Part shown: positions 1 through 10,972 of the stretch, piece by piece
Position numbering within the stretch: position 1 is the stretch's first letter
Layout of the letters: each line of letters opens with the position of its first letter
Assembly: GCA_033557685.1 (NCBI GenBank)
Contig: JAWQRN010000353.1
Span: 1 to 30,864, forward strand
Length of the DNA: 30,864 nucleotides
Reading direction: 5' to 3'
From: Sperchopsis tessellata
Taxonomy: Eukaryota > Arthropoda > Insecta > Coleoptera > Hydrophilidae
The notes under the pieces: generated by a model
The model's database searches: none
Seen by the model: only the letters and a program-made list of their open reading frames with translations
What the model was told of the DNA's origin: nothing
Program-made: the position numbers and the translations under genes

Positions 1-2
1 AC

Positions 3-1150
3 TTTGTTATCTCTCCAAATCATGTGGTGTGTTCGTTGGATGTGGTATCCTTATTTACTAACATTCCATTTGTTCTTATAACTGATATTGTTTCTGAGAG
101 TTGGGTATTAACTAAAACTTATTGTTCTCTTTGAAAGCCTTTCATTTTGTTTTTGATTCTTCTTACTTTTCCTTCCAAGGGGTTTTCTACAAACAGTTAT
201 GGGGTAAGCGTATGGGCCCAAGTTTATCACCTACAATAACTTATTAAAATTTGCGGTAGACAAATTGCCTCTTACTCCTGGTTTTTTTGTTTCAATATGT
301 CGATGACATTATTGCCAATATAGGGGTGGGGTTCGACAGCCTCGTTCTTGATATTTTCAATTCCTTCTACCCACATTTGAAATTTACGCTCGAAAGTGAA
401 TTGGATAACTCAGTGCCATTCCTTGATACTAGATTTGTTAGAGAGGATCGCACCATAAAATTTGATTGGTATCAGAACGGATGTAATTCTGGCCAATAAC
501 CTTAATTTTAATTCGTACCACCCCATCAGAAAAAAATCAACATGGTACTAGAGACAAAAACCTTTCTCTTTTGGTGGTTATTTTTGTAAAAAATTCTTAC
601 CCTAGGTCATTGTTATCTGAACTTTTGTGTTATACGTCACGTCCACCTGAATCTGTGCCGCAGTTGGATGTGAGTCTTTCTGGTGAGCAACCGAGTATAA
701 AGTCTTTGAATTTCTCATATGCCAAAGAACTTTCTCCTATCATAAAGCGACTTTTCAGGGACTTGCCGATAAGAATGTCTTACTCATTAAGAGTGTATTC
801 ACTTCATTGAAGAACCCGCTCCCTGCCACAAGCAAAAGATCTGAAATAAGTAGGCTGACATGTGGTGGCTGCGAGTTGTCTTATGATGGAAAGAGAAGCA
901 CACTACTCAAACAGCCTCTTGCCCTCCACAAGATGAATTTACTTCACCGCCCCAATTCCTGTGGATTGTCTTTGCACTTTTGTAGTACCGATCACCCACC
1001 TGATTTTGATAATGTTAGTATTCTTGACATTTAACCCATCTATCAGAGAAGGTGTTTCCTTTAGATGTGTTATATATTGAGTAATCCCCATTCTATGAAC
1101 TTCAAGAAGGATACTGATAACCTCAGCACGATATACTCTCATTTGCTTAG
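3..1150 (+). mobile_element. Penelope-like element remnant: RT domain and degenerate GIY-YIG region
   Basis: This is a decayed coding region of a Penelope-like retroelement, cut on the left by the window edge. Frame 3 reads SLDVVSLFTNIP (about 30-90), the RT motif typical of PLEs. Positions 185-240 read FYKQLWGKRMGPSLSPT, matching the conserved G-x-x-M-G-x-x-L-S-P block. The catalytic box is intact as YVDD at 293-304, followed by LKFTLE and VPFLDT, both usual in this family. After frameshifts, 571-800 reads like the RT thumb. Positions 807-930 include RLTCGGCELSYDGK, which resembles a worn GIY-YIG endonuclease start, and 990-1150 gives FDFDNVSILDI and DTDNLSTIYSHLL, like the PLE C-terminus. 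At least four frame changes and internal stops show that it is dead. Sequences downstream may be its 3' region. Confidence 0.85.
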
Positions 1151-1804
1151 TTCGGTCTTTCCGGATCTTTTATGTGTCATAACCTTGATGAGGCCTTGTT
1201 ATATGTTCATAGATGTTGGTTTTCGGTATCAGGTTGTTGTTAGATTGCTCGGTTTATTCTGTGCCGATTATATTTTTGAATTTTTGTTTCATGTCTCTTT
1301 AACATACTACTAGTGACAGGTTGGATTGGGTCCAAAGTCCACTCTCAGTAGTCATTGGATCACCTAATGGTTATATTTTGGTGTGTTTTATTTTGGGATA
1401 GTTTAACTGTCTGCATATACTCGGTACATATGTATAGACGGTCGTGCGGATGCTGTATTTTGTTTTTGCTGTGTTTGGGGTTGTTTTTGATTTTGGCGGT
1501 CATATTGTTGCTCTTGACTGAGTTTAATGTTTCATGTCTGGTGTTCCTGTTTTGATATGTGTATCCAAAGAAAATATATATCTGTGTATCATCTATCAGT
1601 TTGTTTCTGTGGTTGCATAGCTGGTTTCGCTATTGGTTGTGTGATGCGTTGTGTCGCACATATCGACTTTCCCCATGTGCATTTTACTTTTTATTTACAG
1701 AAACTATATGCTTTTGACAGTGTTTTTGTTTATTTTGTGGCTCAATTTGTCTTTTGTTGTTCTATATGTATATATACATATATATAGTTTTTTTATTATT
1801 TCAA

Positions 1805-1848
1805 TGATCAACGTTTCGACAATATTTATTGCCATCTACATAGGATCT
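1805..1848 (-). ncRNA. Hammerhead-like motif (degenerate)
   Basis: On the minus strand a box resembling CUGANGA (here AUGUAGA) is followed by one extra U, then a hairpin GGCAAUA-AA-UAUUGUC, then GAAAC and GUU. This is the order of elements in a hammerhead ribozyme, but the first box is mutated, one nucleotide is added before stem II and the cleavage triplet is GUU rather than GUC. Activity is unlikely; it looks like a relic of the kind carried by PLEs. Confidence 0.4.
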
Positions 1849-2253
1849 AAAAATTTGTCCTTAGTGGTTTCGTAAAAATTATTCAATTCTACTGGGTGTA
1901 TTGTGGCTAATTTTATATGCGTTTTCTTAATAATCGTGTACGTCTGTTGATTTTTTTGTGTGTGTAATTGTTTAATTTAGGTTTTGAGTATATGTTTCTG
2001 ATATTGAGTTTTTGCTTTATGACCGGCATGGGTATTGTGGAAGTGTTTGAGTGTAACGTGTTTTGGGTATATGTTTTCATTTGAGGAATTTTATATGTTG
2101 TGAGGATGCGTATAATTGTTTTGACTTGTTTATGAAGTTGTACTCTTCGCGAAGTGAGCTTGAAATGTTGTAGTTAAAGTTAATTGTTACTATTATATTT
2201 TTTAATTCACTAATTGTCCTAGATGTGTCACTGTTACTACACTTACATATTAC

Positions 2254-2284
2254 GATTGTTTCGAGGTTGAATCCCTTCTTCAGG
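2254..2284 (-). ncRNA. Hammerhead-like motif (degenerate)
   Basis: The minus strand reads CCUGAAGA, one extra A, GGG-AUUCAAC-CUC, then GAAAC and AAUC. The CUGANGA box is intact because position 7 is free in hammerheads, and GAAA is intact. Stem II is weak (three pairs, one of them a wobble) and no good GUC triplet or stem I can be seen. It shares the extra nucleotide after CUGANGA with the motifs at 1805 and 8930-9019. Confidence 0.35.
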
Positions 2285-3130
2285 CTCCTGCTGGTGGCTG
2301 AAAGTAAACTGGTGGTTTTTTGTGTACAACTTCGTAAATTTACATTTATTAGTGGGGAGTATGCGATAGGGTGAGTTGGGTATGGGCGGATGTGCATATA
2401 TTTGTCGGTCAGATGTTTAATATTCGGACTAGGTATGTGTTTTAAATTTGTAATAGTCTTGAGTGATATATTATCTGGTTTCCTTTTTCTTAGCCAGCTC
2501 TGCGCTTTTTGTATGCAAAGTCGGAAACTTTTCATTTCAAATTGTGATTATAGTGTCCCTAAACCTTTCAATTTGCTTACTAGCAATAGAAACGGATATA
2601 GTTTTTGTCTGTATAAAAACTCTGACCTGGTTTGTTTCTCTAAAATGCTGTTCTACACTACTAAGCTGCAGATAAAGTGGAATTCTTTCATTTGTTTTCT
2701 AAAGTGTGGTTGCACCTGAATATGTTTTAACCTTTTTCAAATCTGTGCAAGATCTTTCAGAGCTTGTAAGATATTTGGCACCTGTTTATAGGTATACAGT
2801 TACAGCTTGTTTTTTTTTTTTTGATGACCACAGAATATCGTAATATTTTTTCAAACAGATGGGCTAATGCAATTTAAGCATATCCCATCTATCTGGTGAA
2901 GAGGAGAAAGAAAAACAAATTTTATGCAGTACCAAAATATGTTACCATTTTTGGCGATACGCTGGTGTCGTGAACTCCAACTACATTTAAGTTATATGAC
3001 GAACATGGCAAAAATATGCAAATTTATTCATTTCGATAAGTCGAGAATTTATATTTTCTTGCCTTCTTTGCACTATTGTTATAGCATGGGATTATATAAT
3101 TCTTAAAGAAGTTGTCATCCAGCAATTTAT

Positions 3131-4260
3131 CTAAAATTTATTGTGCCGGTACCTCGCCTGTTTTTGCTTCGATTCAATAAAATCAAGAAACCTTTCTTCG
3201 ATGGAACATTTCCCCTCTTCTGTGATCTTAACATATTTTATAATTTCTGACATTTACTTATTGCGAGCTGTATCTGGAGGACGATCAAGCGGAATGGAAA
3301 TGTACTTTGCCTTATGAATTTCACTAAAAATGGGTTTCTTCACTTCATTAGCAAGGAGATTTATTATTTCATTTTGGATATTATTCGAAAAGAAGGATAT
3401 TTTTTCCTGGATGTTTCACGGCATCAGCGTGGTACGGTCATGTTTGGTAATTAAATAACAGTTTTCACGAAAATAGCGCAATCGTTACTATCAATAGCAA
3501 ATTGTTCTAGCAAGATGGCGTTTATTACTGCCATCAATATGTTTCACCAATTTATATTTTCAACTTGGATATTTTTATCAAATTCAGAGTTAATGAAACC
3601 TGACTACAACTATTCGCCTCTCAAATTATTTCCAATAGATGTATGAATTTCTATGTTTCTGTTCAGAAATTTTAGGGTCTTACTTTTATCAGCTGGATAT
3701 CATTTATTCTCGATTGGCTAATTGTGAAAGATGATTATGAAACTTCCTAAACAATATATTAGCAAATCAAAATATAGTTCATTGTCTCTACTAAATATAA
3801 GCCACTCGTGTTTTACGGTTTTCCCCATTTGGCATAATTTTATAAAATCATCTAGTAAAAAATCGCCGCCCTTCATTAGCTACTGATTTTGAATAATTCG
3901 CTCCTTCGTTCTGTTATGACTTCTGCCTACAATGGCAGTAATAAAAAAGAAAATTTTGTTTCTACTACCATTTTATTATTTGAAATATTTGTGTTGCTTA
4001 CCTCAACAGTCTGTCGAAGGAGTGATATATTTTCTTCTTTAATTTCCAGTTTTAGGTCATAGTTAATATCCTGATATTCAACTTTTTTTATCAAAAACAT
4101 TGGTCAATGAAGAACATCCATTTTGACAAAGTACTGGTAAGTTGTTTTCTTTCTTCCTCTCGTTTCTTCTTCTGTTTTTTAAACTCTGCTACTAATTTCT
4201 TTATCATATTGTTCTAGGGTTTTTGCAACTTGAGAGGGTTTTGTGGACATGTGGTTAGAT
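3131..4260 (-). pseudogene. DUF4371/ZMYM1-like (hAT-related) transposase pseudogene
   Basis: Read on minus from about 4260 down, pieces appear in the order expected for this insect transposase-derived family. A basic N-terminus (EFKKQKKKREEERKQLT, 4210-4150) comes first. A TTF-type zinc-finger-like region follows with SKSVANEG, RFF and MPNGENRKTRVAYI (3890-3800). Next is a piece resembling the conserved W-containing segment (QKHRNSYIYWK, 3665-3630). The best-preserved part is the DUF4371 start at 3400-3131: NIQNEIINLLANEVKKPIF, IHKAKYISIPLDRPPDTARN and EEGKCSIEERFLDFIES, ending in a stop. There are several frameshifts and internal stops, and the C-terminal hAT dimerisation region is absent. 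Family identity rests on motif recognition and is firmest for 3131-3420. Confidence 0.65.
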
Positions 4261-5500
4261 CTGAATATAACTACAGCCTCCGAAAGCAAAATACAAAAAA
4301 AAATAAGTAAGAAAGAACGAGAAAGTTTCCATCACAGTAATTTTTGGACCTTGTGATATAAAGCAGTTAAATGGGCACTATTTATTTTATATTGACGTTT
4401 TTATATTCAATAGTCACTATGATGAATATAGTTTTTAGATGCCTATATCAAAATACTACGAAAGTGAATTAAAATTATAACAAATTTTGAAAATACACTT
4501 AAAAATTCTCTTGAAATGTTATGAAATTACCTTAAAATTATAACAAATTCGTTACGAATTTAATAATTTTCTCTAAATCTATCCATATTCTGTGGTTTTT
4601 TATCAAAATATAATGAAATGCATTTAAATTATAAAAAATTTCATAATTTTGTAGAAGTTCTAGAGTGCGTCTAAAAATATTCATCATAGTAACTTTCCGA
4701 TATAAACAAGTTTGACTTTGATTATATTCATTACATGTACATATTTTCTAATTGTGATTAATTTATTTCTTTAGGATGTTGGTATTTTCCGGGTAGAGTT
4801 AAACTCACCTTGTACATATAATAATGTATTATTATGCAGGATGTACTTACCATGTATCTGTAATTTATTCTGTGATATTAGTAAGTATTTTCACCACTCA
4901 AAAATTCAGTCTCACAACACAAATAAAAGAAAAATCTCTTTTTATCTCTTCACCTCTCAACAATCATAGCGCAAGTAAAGTATTCAAATTTTAGAAAAAT
5001 CACTCTCTTCCTCTTTATTTAAATATGTAAATCAGTTGCTTATATGAAAGTATACTTTTCTGTGATATGTACAAGGTAATAAGCCCGTGTGACAACAATA
5101 CTGTTTAATGATGATAGCGCTCACGAGGTGCCGTATTTACACAAACTGCATTCCTATAGAATTCTTTTTTTAACTTCAGGTGCAATTAAGGTTCTGGTAG
5201 CTACTGATTTTATCTACGGACGGAACCCCCTCATCATTGTTTTTGCATGGCCTTACGTACGCAACCCCTCATTTTCTTTTGAATAGTGCGGATTCCATTG
5301 CCATGAACCCATGCGATGGTAAACGTTGTAGATTTCATGCATTGGCCAAAAGTCCTATTAGAAAATGCTTTGGCGCTGGATTTTAAATGTGTTTAGCTAA
5401 ATCATGACAAATCTCTCATTATTAATGATATCTTAAACCTCAAACTAAATTGTCAAACTTACGGTTTAACTAATCACAGTTTAAAAGTGGTTTAACGCAT
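4261..5500. other. AT-rich intergenic DNA upstream of Mo25
   Basis: No coding potential or RNA gene is recognisable. Positions 4380-4700 are low-complexity, with repeated variants of an AAATTATAACAAATTT-like word. Positions 5440-5510 contain several GTTTAA words in both orientations that could be a worn terminal-repeat element, but no clear boundaries can be drawn. Confidence 0.4.
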
Positions 5501-5948
5501 TTCATTGTGAATAAGGCCTTATGAAGACTATACGATCGACAGCAATTTAGTCAATGGATATTTCTATATGTCGATAAAAACGATAATTATGTTATCGATG
5601 CAGGATAGCAAACATTAATAATCCTTTACTGGGAACAGTATATTAATAAATACTGGCAATATTTTTGTCCGAGAGTTGGCATGCCTGATAAATTACCACC
5701 TCCACGGTTGCAGTCACACATTGCTGTCAAATATTCATGGAAGTGATCACTTGGGAAATAGTTGAAAAAATTGATTATTTTGTGTTATGTGAAATTAGTT
5801 ATTATTAATTGGACCAAAACCGATACTTTAACTCCATTAAACCAACTTAAAAAACAAGACAAATAATTCACCGAATTGCCAATTAACATTACTTCAAGAT
5901 AGCGACAGTACAGTGATAAAACTAGTAAATATAATTAGAAAAGTAAAT
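5500..5948 (+). promoter_or_regulatory. Probable Mo25 promoter and 5' UTR region
   Basis: This is the sequence directly upstream of the Mo25 start codon, so the promoter and leader are expected here unless a noncoding upstream exon exists. Two words close to the insect DRE (TATCGATA) are present: GTCGATA at 5570-5576 and TATCGATG at 5593-5600. No TATA box can be placed with confidence. The call rests on position; the DRE-like words are weak support and could be chance. Confidence 0.35.
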
Positions 5949-6337
5949 ATGCCACTATTCGGCAAGTCACAGAAAAGCCCTGCGGATGTTGTAAAAGCCC
6001 TTAAAGAATCCGTGAATTCCTTAGAAAAAGGTGACAAGAAAGCTGAGAAGGCGCAAGAAGATGTAAGCAAGAATTTGCTTTTGATCAAGAACATGTTGTA
6101 TGGAACTTCAGATGCAGAACCACAGACTGATATTATTGTTGCACAATTGGCGCAAGAATTGTACAATAGCAACTTGCTGTTGTTGCTCATACAGAACTTG
6201 TACCGGATTGATTTCGAAGGCAAGAAAGATGTAGCACAAGTGTTTAATAACATTTTACGAAGACAAATTGGGACTAGATCGCCTACAGTGGAGTATATAT
6301 GTACTAAACCAGAGATTTTATTCACGTTAATGACAGG
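5949..6337 (+). CDS. Mo25: Mo25/CAB39 scaffold protein, first coding exon (residues 1-129 and two bases of codon 130)
   Basis: Mo25 (calcium-binding protein 39) is an armadillo/HEAT-like helical scaffold. It binds the pseudokinase STRAD to activate LKB1, and also stimulates Ste20-type kinases such as SPAK/OSR1 (Fray in flies), mainly in the cytoplasm. The exon begins MPLFGKSQKSP, the insect-type N-terminus, and contains KAQEDVSKNL, IDFEGKKDVAQ and the highly conserved NNILRRQIGTRSPTVEYIC. The first ATG in this frame is at 5949 with an A-rich context (GTAAATATGCC). The frame is open a few codons further upstream without another ATG, so this start is secure. The exon ends ...LMTG at a GTTAGT donor at 6338 (intron phase 2). 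No stops or frameshifts are seen. It covers a little over a third of the usual protein of about 340 residues; the STRAD-binding C-terminal part lies outside the window. Confidence 0.97.
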
Positions 6338-8490
6338 GTTAGTGATCTTTTAGTTATACTAATATAATATTGAAATTAATTGAAGATGCGTAAAGTATTC
6401 AGAACATGCTAAAGCATTTATAAAAGTTAAATTATTTGTTTGTAGTAAATATTGTGCTTTTCATCATCTATCCATCTCTAGTCTGAGTGTAGTTTTGGTA
6501 ATTGTCATCATACTTTTTATATATTTAATAAGATAATATTTAGCTAGATTGTGTTACAAAACAACTCAATCACATAATTTACGCACCTTCAACGTAATAT
6601 GTCGATAAGTTTATATTCGAGAAGTGTTAATATTTCGTTAATGAATAGGAGCCTAGTAAGCAAAAAATATAAGATTTTATTTTCTGACAACATGGAGAAA
6701 TATATTTATATTGTACGGAAACTTTTAATGTTATCATCAATAACTAAAATATAATCACCTTAAATTCTAGTAGTGTGGTTATATTTGAACACATACATAT
6801 TACATGTACCGTTGATTTTCATCTTTTCCTCTTTATGTACTTGAAACCTTAAAAATAATGGTTACCCCTAATGTTAACTGAGAACAAAGAGTAATAAGTT
6901 TGCTACTTACATCAATTTTTTTACTCTTTATGGTCAAATTATTTTTACTGTTGCATCCAGTGAGCCTGTGAGATAAAAATATAGAACTTCATAATTTGTA
7001 ATGATAATCTTAGTAAGTTCATACATGTTTTTAATTTAAAATATCTTCAAATAGAAAGATTAAAATTGGGCTTAGGTCTTTTCACATCTCCAATGTCAGT
7101 TTTATTTTGTAAAGTAAGGCGATAACATTTCTTTTTTAGTCTTAATACTATTTTGACCATTCATTGTATTAAGGGTTCACATAATAGTCAATAAAACATA
7201 AACATTTGGTTAAATACAATTAATTAATAATTATTAAGATGAATACCAACACAACAAGCATTACGATAAAACATGCATTGCGCAAGGTCTTCTCCCCCGC
7301 TTCTATTCTATGTTTTTGTGTGTCAAACAGTTCACAATTTATAAGCTGTTAGAATCGTCAAATAAAATCGTCGTTAAACCTACTGTTAGATGGTTTAAAT
7401 TTTGGTTGTTAGTTCACAGTTTAAAATGCTCAACTTTTGTTTATAAATAGGATTTTTTAGTCAAATATAAACATGCTTTAGTCACGTTTTAAAAACATTG
7501 TGAGTAATATTGTTAGGGTGTAAAGATAATAGTGTCTTTATGTTCTAGGAAGCGCCTAGATTTTCATATTAGTTAAACTAAAATTGTAGTAATTTTATTT
7601 CTTAATTAATAATAATATTTGATTAATTTTATATATAAGTTTATTCTTCCATTTTAATGAGTGTGTACATGCAATTGTGCTTCTTTGGACAGGCCACCAC
7701 ATTTGCAGATCTAATTTAGTATTTTGATTATTTGCTTTGATAAACAATTCTGCCTTGTAGTATATTCTCATTCTGCATCATAGGAATTAATTTGCGCTCT
7801 TTCTCAGTTATATACTATTTTATAATATGTTGTCAGCAGTGTCAAAGCTAGTCATTATAGATCAATAATATTTATTATATATATTCATTTAATACCCTTT
7901 CAATTGTTTCTTCATAGTGCTGTCAAATCGATTTAGAAGCTATATATCTGCAATCGCTTATTCGAATAAGAGGCACCAGGAAATGTAGAACAAAATAGTA
8001 ATTTCACTAATCATTTATTGCACTGATGTGACCATGGTACCATTTTTTACAACAAAAGTATATTTTACTTCAGAATCCAAAGAATTTACGAAATATTTAA
8101 TAGTGAATATACTCAGTGGTTAAAATTGGGCATATGGAATTATTAAATGCAATACAAGAGTACCTAAGCTTTGCAATATATATTTCAAAGCTTATTTTAA
8201 TTGTGAAAATTTTTAACATTTCATTATTTTTTTACCAATAAAATTTAGATTTTGGGATATTAAATAGACTTGAAGACAATAGTACTTTCATTAGTGAAAA
8301 TTGTCTTTGTATGTGTCTTGGTAAATGTTGTATGCTGGTTATTTTTTCATGCAACTTTTCAATTTTATGAAACTATAGGGGTGAGAAATTTTGGAAAATA
8401 GATTAAGGTAATTGCGTGTTTTATGGAAATTTTAAGTCACATTTAACTAAAGTTTAAATATTCATCAAACATGTTTTGCTCACCTCAGTA
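6338..8490. other. Start of intron 1: AT-rich, nothing recognised
   Basis: No ORF of family resemblance, tandem repeat or RNA motif is visible. A GTTTAA-rich patch at 7360-7440 recalls the one at 5440-5510 and could be a fragment of the same unclassified repeat. Confidence 0.4.
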
Positions 8491-8494
8491 TTCA

Positions 8495-8600
8495 AGGGTT
8501 CCGTGGCTCAGAGAAAGGTCGGCCAAACGCAGAGACTCTGAGTTAGACCTGGTGAGTTGGTAATCCAGGCTCCGACACAATGTCAACTATCGTAAAAAAG
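8495..8600 (+). mobile_element. Possible tRNA-derived SINE fragment
   Basis: A short, GC-richer island stands out in AT-rich intron. GTGGCTCAGAGAAAGG (8503-8518) resembles a pol III A box, and GAGTTAGACCTGG (8540-8552) resembles a decayed B box (GGTTCGANTCC), at a tRNA-like spacing of under 40 nt. The flank GGTGAGTTGGTAATCCAGG would be the non-tRNA body. No poly(A) tail or target duplication was found, so this remains tentative. Confidence 0.35.
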
Positions 8601-8874
8601 TTCTAATCAATAAAAACGATGTTTATTTTCAGCAAAAAATTACGGCAACTATATAATTGTTTCATGTTAGTTTTATAAAAAATTGCTTTTAGGTTTGATA
8701 GATTGCATTTTGTAGCTAAATGTTACCATAAACATCAATGGCTTGAACAAGTGTAACTACAATACCAGATAATTTACAGAATTCAGTATTCCCCTGTCCA
8801 AACTAGACTTACAGAAAATGTATTCCCCTAGAAATATTTTGTTTTGTGTGATTTGTAGTCAACAGAGATTTTTT

Positions 8875-9066
8875 AAATAAAAGCAGGATGTTGTCCTTCC
8901 ACAAAATTGTTTTATTTTTTTAGCGACCGGTTTTGACCATTCAGGTTATCAACAAGCTCATGTTGCCTGTAACGCACGTTGAGCTTGATGATGACCTGAA
9001 TGGTCAAAACCGGTCGCTAAAAAAAATAAAACAATTTTGTGGAAGGATAACATCCTGCTTTTTATT
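8875..9066. repeat. Large inverted repeat with hammerhead-like motif in both arms
   Basis: Two arms of about 85 nt (8875-8960 and 8979-9066) are near-perfect reverse complements around an 18-nt spacer. They begin and end with (A)AAGCAGGATG and CATCCTGCTT(T). Inside each arm is TTTAGCGACCGGTTTTGACC, whose reverse complement has the order UUGAUGA-U-GACC-UGAAU-GGUC-AAAACC-GGUC, a mutated hammerhead layout (right arm about 8980-9019). It could be a foldback element or two PLE ends inserted head to head. No clear target-site duplication was found. Confidence 0.75.
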
Positions 9067-10385
9067 CAATTATGAATATCCCCAAGACAGCAAATTTCTT
9101 TTTTAATAATAGAGATTTTTTTGTTAGATATAACATTGTTTTTTAAATTCTTCTTCTAAAATTATAATAATTAGTGATATGGTATCAACATACTGATAAA
9201 TCTTATTTTTGTTTATAAATTTTATATGATCTACTATTATAATATTGTAACTATTCGACCCATTGAAAATTTAAATGCCTTAAGCTAGTAACCATCCCCT
9301 TGCCAAAAATTATGAATCTTTGAGAGTATACTGATATGTCAGTAATTGCAGGGATCTTTTGAGATGCAGCAGAGAGGTAAAAGTGGATGAAAGCACACAT
9401 TGAAGCCCAGAAAATTAAGAGCACTAATGAAAATTGTTATAGGGAAACCTACTTATGGTGCCATAAAATTCCAATTGGAGAATTTGAGTAATTAGATATT
9501 TGAATGAAGACTACTAGGAAACTTCTTATAATATGGGTTAAAGAAGATGGACAATAAGAAAACTGAAACTTTTGCTTTGTTCCAATCTTCTACAGCTCAA
9601 TACTCATAAAAGGCCACCAAGAAAGTTTTTTGTCATTGCTTTAGTGAGTGTACTGGCTGTCTGCATTTAAACTTAAGATCGTATAATTTTCTTTGCAGTT
9701 CCTGTTGCGATATTGCTTACTAAAATCCCCCAATTAGGTTTCATTGCACCATATGTAGCATTATTTTTTATTTTTAAGATTTTGGTGTACCACCACTTTT
9801 TTTTTAAATTTCTCTTTGTCTTTGGTCAGTATGCTCTTAGAGGACCATTATTGTCCATGTTTTTGTTAGGGAAAAGGTTATTACCTTTAGTCTTCTTAAT
9901 GTTCAACTTGTGGTATTTTTTTAAATTAAATTTATAAAAAAGCATTAAAAAATCTGTAAACTAATAATATATTATACTAACACTAATTATTGTACTTTTT
10001 AAAACTAGCAAAATAAAAGAAAAGTTATTAATTGCTATCAACTGATCAAAATAAAGTAACGCTAACTGATTTTTGTTGTTTTATTCTGGTTATAATACAA
10101 AACATACTTTGACAACTATTTGATAAAAGAAATCAAATAAAAAATGTTTCTAAGACAACATTTAATTCAATCTTTATTAAAAAAAATATTTATTACAACA
10201 TAATACAGAATATTTTAAAACATACTGTGACTCCTGAGGCTAGTGCTCTTGTGTATCTTGGAAAAATATTGGGTCGAATCAAACTTCATTTGGATATTTA
10301 CATTTTTATTTTTAAATTTAGTTTTCAAGACAAAAAATATTAAATGGAAGACAATAACATGCATTTTTGACATATGCTATTTTAG
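9067..10385. other. Intron, AT-rich, no recognised feature
   Basis: Small ORFs at 9713-9937 and 10243-10497 are hydrophobic or mixed. The first has no family signature; the second overlaps the mariner remnant but in the wrong frame for most of its length. Positions 10020-10230 are low-complexity A/T. Confidence 0.4.
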
Positions 10386-10387
10386 AA

Positions 10388-10972
10388 AAGGAAACAAACT
10401 CAAAAGAAGATATGTGCTGTCTATGGGGATGATGCTGTTAATGTTTGAGTATTCAAGAAGTTGGTTACCAAATTTAGGGCAGAAGATTTTCTCTTGAAGT
10501 CATGTCCATGGTGGCTTTAATCCAAAATGGTCAGTGTAGAACAACGTGGCAGATAGCAGACACTTTGAAAACATCACAAACTTTCGTTGTCAGACATTTG
10601 GCTAACCTTGGATACTTTTCGGGTTTGTTTCGGTCCCCCATCAATTAAGTGAACTAAACCTTATTGAGCATGTTTTTATTTGCGATTCGCTTTTAGTAAA
10701 ATAAAGATGATCCATTTTTAAAGTGGCTAATAATGAGCAATAAAGGAGACATTATGTAAAACAATATTAAGTGCAAGAGATATTGGAGAAAGCTGAGTGA
10801 TTTGCCAATGCTGCAATTTAAAACTGGTTTATATCCCAGAAAGAAAATGATTTCAGTTTGGTGGGATTGGAAGGGTGCTGTTCATTATGAGCTCCTACCC
10901 AACAACCAAGCAACGAATTCTAATAAATTTTGTTTCCAACTGGATCAACTGAAGGCTTTGTCTTCTCCTTGA
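10388..10972 (+). mobile_element. Mariner (Mos1/DD34D-type) transposase fragment
   Basis: Fragments in changing frames match the mariner transposase order. CAVYGDDAVNV (about 10410) and KFRAEDF (10470) come from the N-terminal helix-turn-helix region. Next come WQIADTLKTSQTFVVRHLANLGY (10549-10617, in parts) and NDPFLKWL near 10710. SVWWDWKGAVHYELLPNNQ is at 10854-10910, followed by FCFQLDQLKAL at 10928-10960. The segment around the first catalytic Asp, normally TGDE, reads MSNKGD and is destroyed. The remnant stops abruptly near 10972, directly against the antisense LINE, and the C-terminal half with the remaining acidic residues is missing. No terminal inverted repeats were identified. Confidence 0.8.

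Larger units (their letters stand above)
1151..2750. other. Strand-asymmetric T/G-rich stretch, no recognised gene
   Basis: The plus strand is rich in T and G and poor in C for about 1.5 kb. This produces long accidental ORFs of hydrophobic, Cys- and Phe-rich sequence on plus, and one 152-codon ORF on minus (2077-2535) with no family resemblance I can recognise. Two hammerhead-like motifs occur on minus (1805-1848 and 2254-2284). The stretch directly follows the PLE coding remnant, so it may be a PLE 3' or LTR-like region or part of another element. That is inference from position and motifs only. Confidence 0.4.

Noticed and set aside
2077..2535. 152-codon minus ORF as a gene
   Set aside because: It lies in a strand-asymmetric block that generates long chance ORFs, has no recognisable motif, and overlaps a ribozyme-like motif.
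5440..5510. GTTTAA-rich patch, similar to 7360-7440, as a MITE
   Set aside because: No consistent ends, inverted repeats or target duplications could be drawn; similarity may be due to low complexity.
5913..5948. Upstream extension of the Mo25 frame from a GTG codon
   Set aside because: Eukaryotic initiation at the ATG at 5949 gives exactly the conserved MPLFGKSQKSP start; the upstream codons are 5' UTR.
5894..6325. 143-codon ORF on the minus strand opposite Mo25 exon 1
   Set aside because: It is a mirror of the highly constrained Mo25 coding exon, with no family resemblance and no supporting signals.
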